Assembly: GCA_041665985.1 (NCBI GenBank)
Contig: JBAYHV010000019.1
Location: forward strand, 1 to 16,364
Direction of reading: 5' to 3'
DNA length: 16,364 nt
Origin: CAIRYW01 sp041665985
GTDB lineage: Bacteria; Patescibacteriota; Minisyncoccia; Phycocordibacterales; CAIRYW01
A program made the translations under genes and the position numbers. The notes under the pieces are model-generated. The model was given only the letters and a program-made list of their open reading frames with translations. It was not told the DNA's origin and did not search any database. Below are positions 1 through 8,447 of the stretch, piece after piece (the stretch's first letter is position 1; each line of letters begins with the position of its first letter).

Positions 1-1014
1 AACAAAGACGATAACCTAAATCCAAGATACACCTTTGATAGTTTTGTGATCGGACCTTTCAATGAATTAGCTTACGCAGCTTCTCAGGCAGTTATCAAAA
101 AAATGGCTTCTTATAATCCTTTATTCTTTTATGGAAGCACCGGAAGAGGGAAGACCCACCTTATCCAAGCAATTGGAAACCATCTCAAAAAAGACAACCC
201 TTCAATAAAAATATTTTATATTAGTTCAGACCGATTTTCTCACGAATACACGAGTGCAGTTCAAGAAGGAAAAATAAACATCTTTAAGGAAAAATATAGA
301 AAATATGATGTTTTTATCATGGATGACATTCAATTCCTTTCAAAGAAAGAAAAAACTCAGGAAGAACTATTTCATCTTTTCAACTATCTCCATGAAAACA
401 ACAAGCAAATTGTTTTTTCTTCCGACCAACACCCAAATTACATTCCAGATCTTGAAGAAAGACTAAAATCCCGCTTTGTTTCAGGAATGATCATTGATAT
501 TCCTGCTCCAGACTTTGAATCTCGCACAGCAATTATAAAAAACAAAGCGAAATTCAGAAATTTTAGCTTACCTGAAGCGACAATTGAATTTTTAGCTGGC
601 GCAGTAGAAGGGAACATTAGAGAGCTTGAGGGAATTTTAAACACTTTGATCTGCCAAACCGAACTAAAAGGAAGAGAACTAGATGTCGCTGAAGTAAAAA
701 ACCTGATCAAAGATTCTGCTAAACCTACAAAAACAGTCTCAATTAAGGATGTAATTAAAGTTATTTCAAAATATTATGACCTTGAAGAAAATATCCTTAT
801 AGACAAAACAAGAAAAAAGGATGTTGTAAAACCTCGCCAAGTAGCAATGTATCTTTTAAGAGAGGATTACAATATTTCTTATCCATCGATTGGTCAAAAG
901 CTTGGAGGGAGAGACCACACAACAGTTATCCACTCCTGTGAAAAGATAAAAGAGGAAATTAAAAATAATCCCGGACTTATTAGAGAGCTTACAGAAATTA
1001 GATCAATGTTGTAG
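1..1014 (+). CDS. dnaA: Chromosomal replication initiator DnaA (5' end outside window)
   Basis: DnaA binds DnaA boxes at oriC, oligomerises with ATP and opens the duplex. The frame is open from base 1, and the first residues (NPRYTFDSFVIGPFN) are the usual start of the AAA+ domain, so the gene begins upstream; the GTG at 46 is an internal valine codon. About 337 residues are visible. The Walker A stretch is YGSTGRGKTHL (a variant of the usual GGVGLGKTHL), Walker B is FIMDDIQFL, and the Arg-finger region is ERLKSRF. The C-terminal DNA-binding domain carries the signature GGRDHTTVIHS. Domains I and II are not in the window. The gene is followed by a DnaA-box-bearing gap and dnaN, the classic origin arrangement. 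Identity is secure; only the N-terminus is missing. Confidence 0.97.
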   Translation, partial: NKDDNLNPRYTFDSFVIGPFNELAYAASQAVIKKMASYNPLFFYGSTGRGKTHLIQAIGNHLKKDNPSIKIFYISSDRFSHEYTSAVQEGKINIFKEKYRKYDVFIMDDIQFLSKKEKTQEELFHLFNYLHENNKQIVFSSDQHPNYIPDLEERLKSRFVSGMIIDIPAPDFESRTAIIKNKAKFRNFSLPEATIEFLAGAVEGNIRELEGILNTLICQTELKGRELDVAEVKNLIKDSAKPTKTVSIKDVIKVISKYYDLEENILIDKTRKKDVVKPRQVAMYLLREDYNISYPSIGQKLGGRDHTTVIHSCEKIKEEIKNNPGLIRELTEIRSML

Positions 1015-1226
1015 GAGTTCTTAATAAGGTGTTGATAAGTGAGTTTTAATTTGTTGAAAAAGTCTGAATAAAAACAAAAAAGAGTTAACAAGTTAAAAAC
1101 ATTAAACACTCTTACAGACTTTTCAACAGGTGAGTTTAGAAGAAAAAGTTATAATATGTTTATAAATTAATCTTTTTAAAAGTTATCCACTTATCCACCT
1201 TGTCTTCTTAGTCTTTTTTTAAAATT
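1015..1226. other. Candidate replication origin (oriC) between dnaA and dnaN
   Basis: This 212-bp gap lies between dnaA and dnaN. It contains DnaA-box-like nonamers: TTATCAACA on the minus strand (1030-1038), TTATCCACT (1183-1191) and TTATCCACC (1191-1199), which share one base. Weaker TTTTCAACA forms lie at 1120-1128 (+) and 1052-1060 (-). The two weaker ones sit inside an inverted repeat (1053-1066 against 1115-1127, one extra A). An A/T-only-like stretch at about 1141-1182 could be the unwinding element. Box matches and position are seen; origin function is inferred. A TATAAT at 1150-1155 could also serve dnaN. Confidence 0.7.
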
Positions 1227-2327
1227 ATGAAAATAGAAACAATAAAAGAAAAACTTTATGATGCCGTCAGTAAGGCGGAAAGAGTGACGAGTAAAAATGC
1301 GTCACTAAAAACCCTTTCATGTATTTTACTGGAAGCTAAGGGGCAAGAATTATTTGTGAGAGCTACAAATCTAGATGTTGGGGTTGAATTTCGTTTCTCA
1401 TCAAAAAATTCTGAAGAAGGAGTTTTTTCTTTGAATCCAGCTTCGATCCGTTCTTTCCTCTCAAATTCAAAACAAGCAAAAGAAGTTGTTTTGGATAAAA
1501 AAGATAACACACTGGAAATAAAAAGCGGTTCAAGTGTTGGAGAGCTTGTTTTAGAGCCTTCTGAGGACTTTCCAACCCTTCCTAAAGTGGAAGCAGGGGT
1601 AAGCTTTCAAATACTCACAGAAGAGTTTTTATCAGGAATTAAAGCGGTCTTTTGGGCTGCTTCCCTTTCCCAAATTAAACCAGAACTTTCAAGTGTTTAT
1701 TTTTATGAAGAGAACGATGAATTGGTTTTTGTAGCAACAGATTCTTTTAGACTTGCAGAAAAAAGAGTTAAAACAAAAAAATCAAAGAAATTCAGTCCCA
1801 TTCTTATTCCTTTTAGAAATGTTTCAGAGATCATCAAGATCTTGGATGGAGGAAGAGGAGAATTAACTATTTCTGCTAGTAAAAATCAAATTTCAATAGA
1901 AACAGAAGGAGTTTATATTACCTCTCGTCTTATTGATGGAAATTTTCCTGATTACAAGCAGATCATTCCCAAAGAATTTCAAACAAAAGCGACTGTTTTG
2001 AAAGAAGAATTTGCAGGAGCCTTAAAACTGGCTAGTTCTTTTTCTGATAAATTCAATCAAAGTTCAATTTCAATTCTTCCTGCTCAAAAAAAACTGGTAG
2101 TAAAGTCAGAGAGTAAGGGTTCTGGTGAAGTTGTGGAAGAAGTATCCGGCTCTTTTGAAGGAGTTGATTCTTCTATGTTTTTTAATCACAAATATATTTT
2201 GGAAGCTATTCCTTCTTTAAACAGTTCAAGTATTTCGATCTCAATGAACGGAAGTGGAAAGCCGATGGTCATCAGAGAAAATTCAAATTCAAACTTTTTG
2301 TATCTAGTAATGCCGATGAATAAATAA
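1227..2327 (+). CDS. dnaN: DNA polymerase III sliding clamp, beta subunit
   Basis: The protein forms a ring dimer around DNA that tethers DNA polymerase III and other clamp-binding proteins. At 366 residues it has the usual length of bacterial beta clamps, with three successive clamp-fold domains. Family-typical stretches include LEPSEDFPTLP near residue 115, ATDSFRLAEKR near 170 (clamp signature), DGNFPDYKQIIP near 240, and the C-terminal YLVMPM end that lines the clamp groove. The ATG at 1227 has no Shine-Dalgarno sequence; the preceding bases are T and A rich. The gene follows dnaA across the putative origin. Nothing appears truncated. Confidence 0.96.
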   Translation: MKIETIKEKLYDAVSKAERVTSKNASLKTLSCILLEAKGQELFVRATNLDVGVEFRFSSKNSEEGVFSLNPASIRSFLSNSKQAKEVVLDKKDNTLEIKSGSSVGELVLEPSEDFPTLPKVEAGVSFQILTEEFLSGIKAVFWAASLSQIKPELSSVYFYEENDELVFVATDSFRLAEKRVKTKKSKKFSPILIPFRNVSEIIKILDGGRGELTISASKNQISIETEGVYITSRLIDGNFPDYKQIIPKEFQTKATVLKEEFAGALKLASSFSDKFNQSSISILPAQKKLVVKSESKGSGEVVEEVSGSFEGVDSSMFFNHKYILEAIPSLNSSSISISMNGSGKPMVIRENSNSNFLYLVMPMNK

Positions 2328-2339
2328 AATCTTCTAGTT

Positions 2340-2399
2340 GTCATTCCCTCGCAGGCGGGAATCTAGAAAACACTGGGTCATCATTTACATAGAAATGAC
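2340..2399. repeat. Dispersed GC-rich palindromic repeat, copy 1
   Basis: Just after dnaN lies a GC-rich hairpin sequence (CCCTCGCAGGCGGGA) in an AT-rich background, bounded by GTCATT and AATGAC as short terminal inverted repeats. It shares the order 'hairpin, TCTAGAAAA or CCAGAAAA, CACTGG' with the copy at 8918-8988. It is somewhat degraded compared with that copy. It looks like a REP-like or MITE-like dispersed element and may also attenuate dnaN read-through. Confidence 0.6.
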
Positions 2400-2428
2400 A
2401 AAAAAAGTTTAAAATATTGATATATTCT

Positions 2429-2434
2429 TATAAT
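2429..2434 (+). promoter_or_regulatory. -10 box next to the start codon of the 612-residue gene
   Basis: A perfect TATAAT ends four bases before the ATG at 2439, with a second candidate (TATATT, 2421-2426) just upstream. There is no Shine-Dalgarno sequence. Either box predicts a leaderless or nearly leaderless mRNA. No good -35 box is visible. Confidence 0.45.
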
Positions 2435-2438
2435 ATTT

Positions 2439-4277
2439 ATGAAAAATCTTGATTATTATTCACCAGTAGAAGATAAAGAAAAAAATTCAGATTCAAACAC
2501 TGAAACAGATCTAGAAAATGAAAATCTTCCTTCACAGCATACTCATTCTGACTTAATAGAATTTTCTAAGAGATATTCTCTTTCAGGACGCCAGAAAATT
2601 GCTGATGAAATTAGGGAATTACGTTTTCAATATTTTAAAAAAGAAAAAGGAAACCCTGATCGTCAAGATTTAATTACTGAACAAGAAAAAACTACTGAAG
2701 CTCTCCAAAAAGAAAAAGAGCAAATTGAAGCAGAAATTAAAGAGGGAGAAATCGAATCCGAAAAAAAGAAAGCCTTTTTATGGTCTAGAATTTCCTCATT
2801 ATTCCATAAAAATGAAATAGAACAGGAATTAGGTATTAGTCCAGAAAAAAAGAAATTAGAGGATTTAAAAAAAGATATTGCAGAAAGACTAAAAATTATT
2901 GGTGAAACTGAGAATGTTATTTTAGACATATCTTCTCTTGAAGAAGCAAAAGATAAATTAAAAAAATTTTATGATGAGCAGTCTGATTTAAAGACAACTT
3001 TTGAAGGTGAAAAAGAAATTAGGGATGTTGAAACCCTATCTCGAGAAAATGGATATATTTTTTTACACGGCGTTCCTACCAAACATAGAGCTAATAGAAA
3101 CACCTCTATGAATAATCCAACATTCAATACTGAAGCCCTTAGTACTGAAGATAAACTGTCTTTACTTATGGGTTTGGAACCTACAATCTCAGCTTCAGTC
3201 ATTAAAGAGGGTCAGGATGATGTTGAAACTTTCTATACTTTTGGAGTCATTTTAGCTGGCGGTACAGTTTTAAGTGCTTATAGTGAAGACGCAGGGACAT
3301 TAGCCGAAGGACTATATAGCCGGAGTTCAAAATACGATAAAGAAACTAAACAAATTCAAAGAACAAGTATTCAATCAAATATTTCAAAACATCTTGATAA
3401 GTCCATAAATACTCCGGCTCAAGAAAGAATGTACGGCAGTTACAATGAGATTGTTGTAGAAAAACCAAAAGTGGCTGGTCTGTATATTAATATTTCCCAG
3501 TTCAATCCAAATTTCGAAAGAATTGATATTTCTGAATTACAAAAATATGCAAAAGAATTTAACTTGCCAGTTTATGCCTTGAAGGATGGTAAATTGTATC
3601 CTTTTGATGTTGATAACAAAATTGAAATTGGAGAGGACGGAAAGAAGAGGCAGAAAGAAAATTCTTTCGAGCCAGAAGGTGAACAACTTTCAATTGACGA
3701 TGTAGTAGATAAACAAAGAGATATCTTTGGAGAAGAAAAAATAAAATTAGCAACGTCTGTTATTGAAAAAAGACCTTTTAAAATTGATGATGATGGTGAA
3801 GGCTCTCTTTACCTTGCTTATAAAATAGGTAGTCGAGATATCTATCCTCCTCTTGGTAAAGATGGTTATAAAAATCTTAGATCTCAATTACATTTTCATC
3901 AAATGAGAATAAAAGCCGGTATTGAAGAAGACCCTCCAATAACCCCAGAGTTACTTCTTAAAAAAGTAGAAGCTAGACTTCAAGAAGTAAAAGATAATAT
4001 TGAAAGTGCGTCTTCTAAAAAACAAGAAATATTTGGAAAAACTATTTTAAAAAATAATTTAATGTCTTTGTACGGGTTTGCTTTGGATGCTGAGGAAAAT
4101 GAGGATACTGTTATCTTTGAAAGTGTAAAAAATTTAATTAATAAATTTGGATCTTTCGATGAGTTTGTTTCTTTTATTGAAAAAAGAGTTGATGAAAAAG
4201 GAAACTTTAAAGTCTTGAATGAAGACGTACCTCTTGAAATAAGGAAAAGAATGTCTAATTTAGAATCTACTAATTAA
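2439..4277 (+). CDS. Hypothetical coiled-coil protein, 612 residues
   Basis: I do not recognise this family. The protein has no signal peptide or membrane segment and is probably cytoplasmic. The first 45 residues are acidic and low in complexity. About residues 70-200 are rich in Glu and Lys with heptad-like spacing and predict long coiled coils. From about residue 208 a globular region begins (IFLHGVPTKHRA), with a hydrophobic core FGVILAGGTVLSAYSEDAGT near 270-290 and VAGLYINISQFNPNF near 350. The C-terminal 130 residues are again helical and charged. The gene lies between dnaN and a DciA-like gene that starts 11 bp after its stop, so the two are probably cotranscribed. A lineage-specific role near the origin is possible, but no function can be assigned. 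Confidence 0.85.
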   Translation: MKNLDYYSPVEDKEKNSDSNTETDLENENLPSQHTHSDLIEFSKRYSLSGRQKIADEIRELRFQYFKKEKGNPDRQDLITEQEKTTEALQKEKEQIEAEIKEGEIESEKKKAFLWSRISSLFHKNEIEQELGISPEKKKLEDLKKDIAERLKIIGETENVILDISSLEEAKDKLKKFYDEQSDLKTTFEGEKEIRDVETLSRENGYIFLHGVPTKHRANRNTSMNNPTFNTEALSTEDKLSLLMGLEPTISASVIKEGQDDVETFYTFGVILAGGTVLSAYSEDAGTLAEGLYSRSSKYDKETKQIQRTSIQSNISKHLDKSINTPAQERMYGSYNEIVVEKPKVAGLYINISQFNPNFERIDISELQKYAKEFNLPVYALKDGKLYPFDVDNKIEIGEDGKKRQKENSFEPEGEQLSIDDVVDKQRDIFGEEKIKLATSVIEKRPFKIDDDGEGSLYLAYKIGSRDIYPPLGKDGYKNLRSQLHFHQMRIKAGIEEDPPITPELLLKKVEARLQEVKDNIESASSKKQEIFGKTILKNNLMSLYGFALDAEENEDTVIFESVKNLINKFGSFDEFVSFIEKRVDEKGNFKVLNEDVPLEIRKRMSNLESTN

Positions 4278-4288
4278 TAAAATATAAA

Positions 4289-4543
4289 ATGGAACTCATA
4301 AGTTCATTTCTCGAAAGATTTAAAAATATAAAAGACCCAAAGCAAGACAGAATAGATATTGCTCAAATTATTTCTAATGCAATAGGAGAAGAGATAAAAG
4401 AAAGTTTAGTGAATGAAAAAAACGGAGTAATTTTTTTACAAATTTCTCCAATGCTTAAAACTCAAATTTTTATGAACAAAGAAAAAATCATAGAAACTTT
4501 AAATGTTGAAAAACCTAATCTACATATCAAGGATGTTAGATAA
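4289..4543 (+). CDS. Small DciA/DUF721-like protein
   Basis: DciA is the replicative-helicase loading or operating factor in most bacteria that lack DnaC or DnaI. This 84-residue protein has the layout of the DUF721 core: an N-terminal helix (about 1-30, ERFKNIKDPKQDR), then GVIFLQISPMLKTQIFMNKEKII, then a closing HIKDVR. This resembles the family pattern of a beta strand, a helix with repeated hydrophobics, and a final 'I.D.R' strand. It is much shorter than typical DciA proteins of about 150 residues. It sits 11 bp behind the 612-residue gene in the dnaA-dnaN neighbourhood, where dciA is often found. The assignment rests on pattern and context, not on a search. Confidence 0.5.
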   Translation: MELISSFLERFKNIKDPKQDRIDIAQIISNAIGEEIKESLVNEKNGVIFLQISPMLKTQIFMNKEKIIETLNVEKPNLHIKDVR

Positions 4544-4566
4544 TGTTTCGGGTGAAAACAAAATAT

Positions 4567-4619
4567 AAATACTAATATCTAAATACTAATATCTAAATTT
4601 GTTTAGATATTAGGTATTT
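4567..4619 (+). terminator. AT-rich hairpin with tandem 14-mers, convergent terminator
   Basis: The 14-mer AAATACTAATATCT occurs twice in tandem (4567-4580, 4581-4594). The second copy pairs with an inverted copy at 4602-4619 (one bulged C) to form a stem of about 17 bp with a tiny loop. It lies between the convergent DciA-like gene and penicillin-binding protein gene, so it may terminate either transcript. There is no GC core and only a weak T tract. Confidence 0.45.
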
Positions 4620-4638
4620 GAATTTAGAATTTTCACTT

Positions 4639-7071
4639 CTATTTAACAATAAAAATGATACTACTTTCACCTGTGTTTCCTTTAGGATCAGTTGCAACAA
4701 CCTTTAAAGTATTTTCTCCTGCTACGGCTCCAACTCCTTCCGGAATAAAGCTTATAGAATAAGGATAATTACTTGAAGTTCCAACATAAGTTCCATTTAA
4801 AAAATAGTCAGCCTTTTTTAAATTTGAAGGAGATGAAATGCTTGCTGTAATTTTTTCCGTTCCTACTGCGCTGTAATTATTTACTGGAGAGACAATTGAA
4901 ACAGAAAGATTATTGTTTCCAGAACTAGCAGGTGCAGTAAAATTTATTGAACCTCCTTTTTGAAACCAAGAAAGTACACTGTATTCCCATCTAGAAAATT
5001 GTGGGTCGCTCCAAGGATTTGAAGGGGAATTTCCTGTTGGGTCATCTTTATTGATCCAGTATAGTTCTGAGTGAATTGATCCATCGTTTCCAATATAATT
5101 TCCATTTAATAAAGTTTTTTGATTACTGATATCTACTGAACTTGGTTTTTCAAATTGATCATTTGGAAGTGTTGGCAAAATTTCATCCATAAATGCACGC
5201 CACATAGGTCCTGTAACGGATCCTGCTGCGTTTTTTGCAATTGGAGAGTTGTCGTTATTTCCCATCCAAGCGCCAACTGTAATTGATGGAGTGTAACCAA
5301 TGACCCACATATCTTTGTAATCATTTGTTGTTCCTGTTTTTGCTGCAACATTTGTTCTTCCTGAAAAATAAAGTGTTGAGTTTGGATTAAATACTGGAAT
5401 GCGAGCATTATTATCTGACAAAACATCTGTTAGTTCTAACACTGATTGTTTTGGAAGAACTTGAGTTGGAGTGTCTTCCCATTGTTCGATTACATTTCCT
5501 GCCTTGTCTTCGATTTTCAAAATACCAGTATATGGATGTCTTACTCCTTCAGCCGCAAAGGTACTGTAAGCAGATGTCATTTGCAAAAGGTTTACAGAAC
5601 CTCCTCCAAGTACAAGAGAGAGACCATAATTTTTTGTATCAGTTAAGGTCGTGATCCCTAAACTTTTTGCTGTCGCAAGGACATTATTAATGCCAACTAG
5701 GTAAAGCATTTTTACTGCTGGAATGTTGATTGATTGTCCTAAAGCACTTCTAATTGTGATAGGCCCTCTAAATTTTCCGTCATAGTTTCCAGGAGAGTAA
5801 CAACCTTTTTCACTTGTGGTGTTGTCAGCTGAACAATCTGAATTTGTTGAAAATTGCGTAGGAGTATCAAACAAAACTGTGCTTGGAGTGTAACCTTTAT
5901 TAAAGGCTGTGACATACATAATCGGCTTGAACGATGATCCTGGTTGTCTTGAAGCTGTGGTTACATTAAAGTTTCCGTCAACTGTTTTGTCAAAGTAATC
6001 TCTGGAGCCCACCATTGAGAGTATTTGGCCTGTTCCTGTGTCTATTGCCACTAAAGCTCCGTTTGTAGCGTTGTATTTTGTGGCAGCGTCTAAAGCGTAT
6101 TTTTTGACAACAGCTTCAGCTTTTTTTTGCATATCATAGTCGAGAGTTGAGGTAATTTTTAAACCTCCGCTTGCCAAAATTGTGTCCCCATATTTTTCTT
6201 CAATATAGTTTCGAATGTACATCACAAAATGAGGAGCCTTGATTCCTCCAGAAAGTGAATCCGAAAAAGCGACTACCTCATTTTTTGCTTTTTGATATTC
6301 AGTGTCAGTAATATAGCCGTTATCTTTCATTTTTTGAAGAACTAAATTTTTTCTTTGGTCCAAAGCCTCTTTATGTTTTCCGTAAGGAGAATAATAAGTA
6401 GGAGCCTGAGGCAAAGCGGCAAGATAAGCCGCTTCTGCAATATCTACATCGGCTGCACTTTTTTTAAAAAATTGCTGACTGGCTTCTTCCGCGCCGTAGA
6501 TTGTTCCTCCATATGGAGTTTGATTTAAATATAATTCAAGGATCTTATCTTTAGGAAGTTTTTGTTCTAATTTTATTGCTAGAACAATTTCTTTTATTTT
6601 TCTTGCGATCGTTTTGTCTTGAGTAAGGAGAGCATTTTTTATTACTTGTTGAGTAAGGGTGGATCCTCCTTGGCTAAAATGCCCAGAAAAAATATCTGCT
6701 ATTAAAGCTCTAGCAAGTGAAGATACTTTTATTCCCCCATGAGTATAAAAACTAGAGTCTTCAATAGAGACCGTCGCATTTTTTATGTTTGGAGAGATTT
6801 CATCGATAGATAAAAAAGTAAGTCTTGAACTATTGCCAAAATCATAAAGCAGGGTTTGTCCTGTTTTATCGAAAACTTTTGTTGATTGAGTTCGAATTTG
6901 CTGGTCAAAAGTAGCAAGATCTGGCAGTTGAAGGGAAGATACCCAAAGAACACCTATTCCTCCAATAAGTAAAACCAAGATCAGACCTAAATGAATTATC
7001 TTTTTTGTTAAAGGTTTTTTAAGCGAATGTTTGATTTTTTTAAAAGAAATCAAGTGTTTTATTTTTGACAT
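4639..7071 (-). CDS. Class A penicillin-binding protein (PBP1A-type glycosyltransferase/transpeptidase)
   Basis: This bifunctional enzyme polymerises lipid II into glycan strands and cross-links the peptides outside the membrane. Of its 810 residues, 1-23 are cytoplasmic and Lys-rich, and about 24-46 form one membrane anchor. The GT51 domain follows, with the catalytic motif EDSSFYTHGG (Glu104) and GGSTLTQQ at 135-142. The transpeptidase domain carries SSFK (Ser379 nucleophile, Lys382), SIN at 447-449 and KTGT at 578-581, so all active-site motifs are intact. After a Ser/Asn/Gly-rich linker, residues of about 725-810 look like an Ig-like beta-sandwich (KADYFLNGTYVG, then VVATDPKGN), as in the Big_7-type tails of some PBPs. 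It is divergent from tyrS. A TAGAAT box ends 10 bases before the ATG and there is no Shine-Dalgarno sequence. Confidence 0.95.
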   Translation of the reverse strand: MSKIKHLISFKKIKHSLKKPLTKKIIHLGLILVLLIGGIGVLWVSSLQLPDLATFDQQIRTQSTKVFDKTGQTLLYDFGNSSRLTFLSIDEISPNIKNATVSIEDSSFYTHGGIKVSSLARALIADIFSGHFSQGGSTLTQQVIKNALLTQDKTIARKIKEIVLAIKLEQKLPKDKILELYLNQTPYGGTIYGAEEASQQFFKKSAADVDIAEAAYLAALPQAPTYYSPYGKHKEALDQRKNLVLQKMKDNGYITDTEYQKAKNEVVAFSDSLSGGIKAPHFVMYIRNYIEEKYGDTILASGGLKITSTLDYDMQKKAEAVVKKYALDAATKYNATNGALVAIDTGTGQILSMVGSRDYFDKTVDGNFNVTTASRQPGSSFKPIMYVTAFNKGYTPSTVLFDTPTQFSTNSDCSADNTTSEKGCYSPGNYDGKFRGPITIRSALGQSINIPAVKMLYLVGINNVLATAKSLGITTLTDTKNYGLSLVLGGGSVNLLQMTSAYSTFAAEGVRHPYTGILKIEDKAGNVIEQWEDTPTQVLPKQSVLELTDVLSDNNARIPVFNPNSTLYFSGRTNVAAKTGTTNDYKDMWVIGYTPSITVGAWMGNNDNSPIAKNAAGSVTGPMWRAFMDEILPTLPNDQFEKPSSVDISNQKTLLNGNYIGNDGSIHSELYWINKDDPTGNSPSNPWSDPQFSRWEYSVLSWFQKGGSINFTAPASSGNNNLSVSIVSPVNNYSAVGTEKITASISSPSNLKKADYFLNGTYVGTSSNYPYSISFIPEGVGAVAGENTLKVVATDPKGNTGESSIIFIVK

Positions 7072-7081
7072 ATGTTCTAAT

Positions 7082-7087
7082 ATTCTA
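7082..7087 (-). promoter_or_regulatory. -10 box (TAGAAT) of the penicillin-binding protein gene
   Basis: On the minus strand TAGAAT ends 10 bases before the ATG at 7071. This places the expected transcription start about four bases from the start codon, again a nearly leaderless arrangement. The 55-bp gap to tyrS must hold both divergent promoters. Confidence 0.4.
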
Positions 7088-7126
7088 CACCAAAAACAAA
7101 TATTTTTGTGGTAAAGTTATATTTAT

Positions 7127-8353
7127 ATGAAGATAAACACAGATCCAAAAATAATAGATGAAATCTTAGAAAGAGGTGTTTCTGCTATCTATCCTACAAA
7201 AGAGGACCTCAGAAAAGTTCTTCTTTCCGGAAGAAGATTAAAAATTTATATCGGAGCAGATGCGACCGGGCCTGAACTTCATTTAGGCCACTCTAGTAAT
7301 TTTCTTTTGATTGAAAAATTTAGAAAACTTGGTCATGAAGTCATTGTGCTTTTTGGTGACTTTACTGCAATGATAGGAGATCCAACAGGTAAAGAGGCAA
7401 CAAGAGTGACCCTTACTTCTTCTCAAGTAAACGAAAATATTAAAACTTGGAAAAAACAATTAATTCCAATTGTTAATTTTAAAAAATTTTCTAATAATCC
7501 AGCAAGATTAGTTAAAAATAGTAAATGGCTTTCCAAACTTTCTTTAAAAGAAGTTATTGATCTTTCTGCAAATTTTACTGTACAGCAAATGATAGAAAGA
7601 GACATGTTTGATAAAAGAATTAAAGAATCAAAACCTGTTTACTTAAATGAATTTTTATATCCGCTACTTCAAGGTTATGACAGTGTCGCTCTAGACGTTG
7701 ATGTGGAGATTGGAGGAACAGACCAAACCTTTAACATGCTTGCAGGAAGAACTCTTCAAAAAAAGTTTAGAAATAAAGAAAAATTTGTTATTACAACTAC
7801 TCTCCTTGAAAATCCTAAAACAGGAAAAAAATTAATGAGTAAAAGTGAAGGGGGGTATGTAAGTCTTAGAGATGAGTCAGGAAATATGTTTGGAAAGATA
7901 ATGGCACTACCTGATGAAGTTGTGGGACAGATGTTTACTGATTGTACTAATCTTCCTCTCGAAGAAATAAATAAAATAAAAGATAAATTAGAAAAAGGAA
8001 CAAATCCAAAAGATATTAAAATTATTTTAGCAAAAGAAATTATCACTCTTTATCATGGAAAAGAAAAAGCAGAAAAAGTTGCGAATGATTTTGAAAAAAC
8101 TTTTTCTAAAAAAGAAATTCCAGATGATATTTTAGAAGTTGAAGTAAAAGGAACTGATCTATTAAGTGAAATTTTATTAAAACAAAATATGATTTCTTCA
8201 AAATCTGATTTTGCGAGACTTGTAAAAGAAAATGCTATTACTTTACTTGAAGAAGATAAAAAAATTACAGATATCAAAGAATTAGTAAAAACTGGAACTT
8301 ATAAAATAGGGAAGCATCGGTTTGTGAAGATGGAGATAAGAGATAAGAGATAA
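7127..8353 (+). CDS. tyrS: Tyrosyl-tRNA synthetase
   Basis: The enzyme charges tRNA-Tyr with tyrosine. It has 408 residues, normal for bacterial TyrRS. The class I signature HLGH lies at 52-55 within ADATGPELHLGHSS, and the second signature KLMSKS is at 235-240. YDSVALDVDVEIGGTDQ (about 184-200) is the tyrosine and anticodon-side core typical of this family. An S4 RNA-binding domain occupies about 345-405. The ATG at 7127 has no Shine-Dalgarno sequence; AT-rich -10-like boxes lie immediately before it. The last codons fall in a GAGATAA heptamer array that continues past the stop. A strong terminator follows at 8381. Confidence 0.95.
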   Translation: MKINTDPKIIDEILERGVSAIYPTKEDLRKVLLSGRRLKIYIGADATGPELHLGHSSNFLLIEKFRKLGHEVIVLFGDFTAMIGDPTGKEATRVTLTSSQVNENIKTWKKQLIPIVNFKKFSNNPARLVKNSKWLSKLSLKEVIDLSANFTVQQMIERDMFDKRIKESKPVYLNEFLYPLLQGYDSVALDVDVEIGGTDQTFNMLAGRTLQKKFRNKEKFVITTTLLENPKTGKKLMSKSEGGYVSLRDESGNMFGKIMALPDEVVGQMFTDCTNLPLEEINKIKDKLEKGTNPKDIKIILAKEIITLYHGKEKAEKVANDFEKTFSKKEIPDDILEVEVKGTDLLSEILLKQNMISSKSDFARLVKENAITLLEEDKKITDIKELVKTGTYKIGKHRFVKMEIRDKR

Positions 8354-8360
8354 GAGATAA
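8333..8360 (+). repeat. GAGATAA heptamer microsatellite over the tyrS stop codon
   Basis: Four perfect tandem copies of GAGATAA run from the last codons of tyrS through its TAA stop (8351-8353). Because three heptamers cover all three frames, every frame meets a TAA inside the array, so copy changes would alter only the last few residues. Confidence 0.8.
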
Positions 8361-8380
8361 GAAAAAAACAAAAAAACAAA

Positions 8381-8407
8381 AAAACCTCCCGCTATGCGGG
8401 AGGTTTT
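8381..8407. terminator. Bidirectional intrinsic terminator after tyrS
   Basis: A 12-bp stem (AAAACCTCCCGC, loop TAT, complementary arm) is followed by further T residues on the + strand and flanked by A residues that give a T tract on the minus strand. It separates tyrS from the convergent acidic small gene. Confidence 0.85.
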
Positions 8408-8447
8408 TTTGTTTCATTCTTAACTCATAGCTCTAGCTTCTTATTTC

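Noticed and set aside
7118..7123. TATATT three bases before the tyrS ATG as its -10 box.
   Set aside because: It would place the transcription start inside the coding sequence; an alternative TAAAGT at 7112-7117 is weak, so no tyrS promoter is called.
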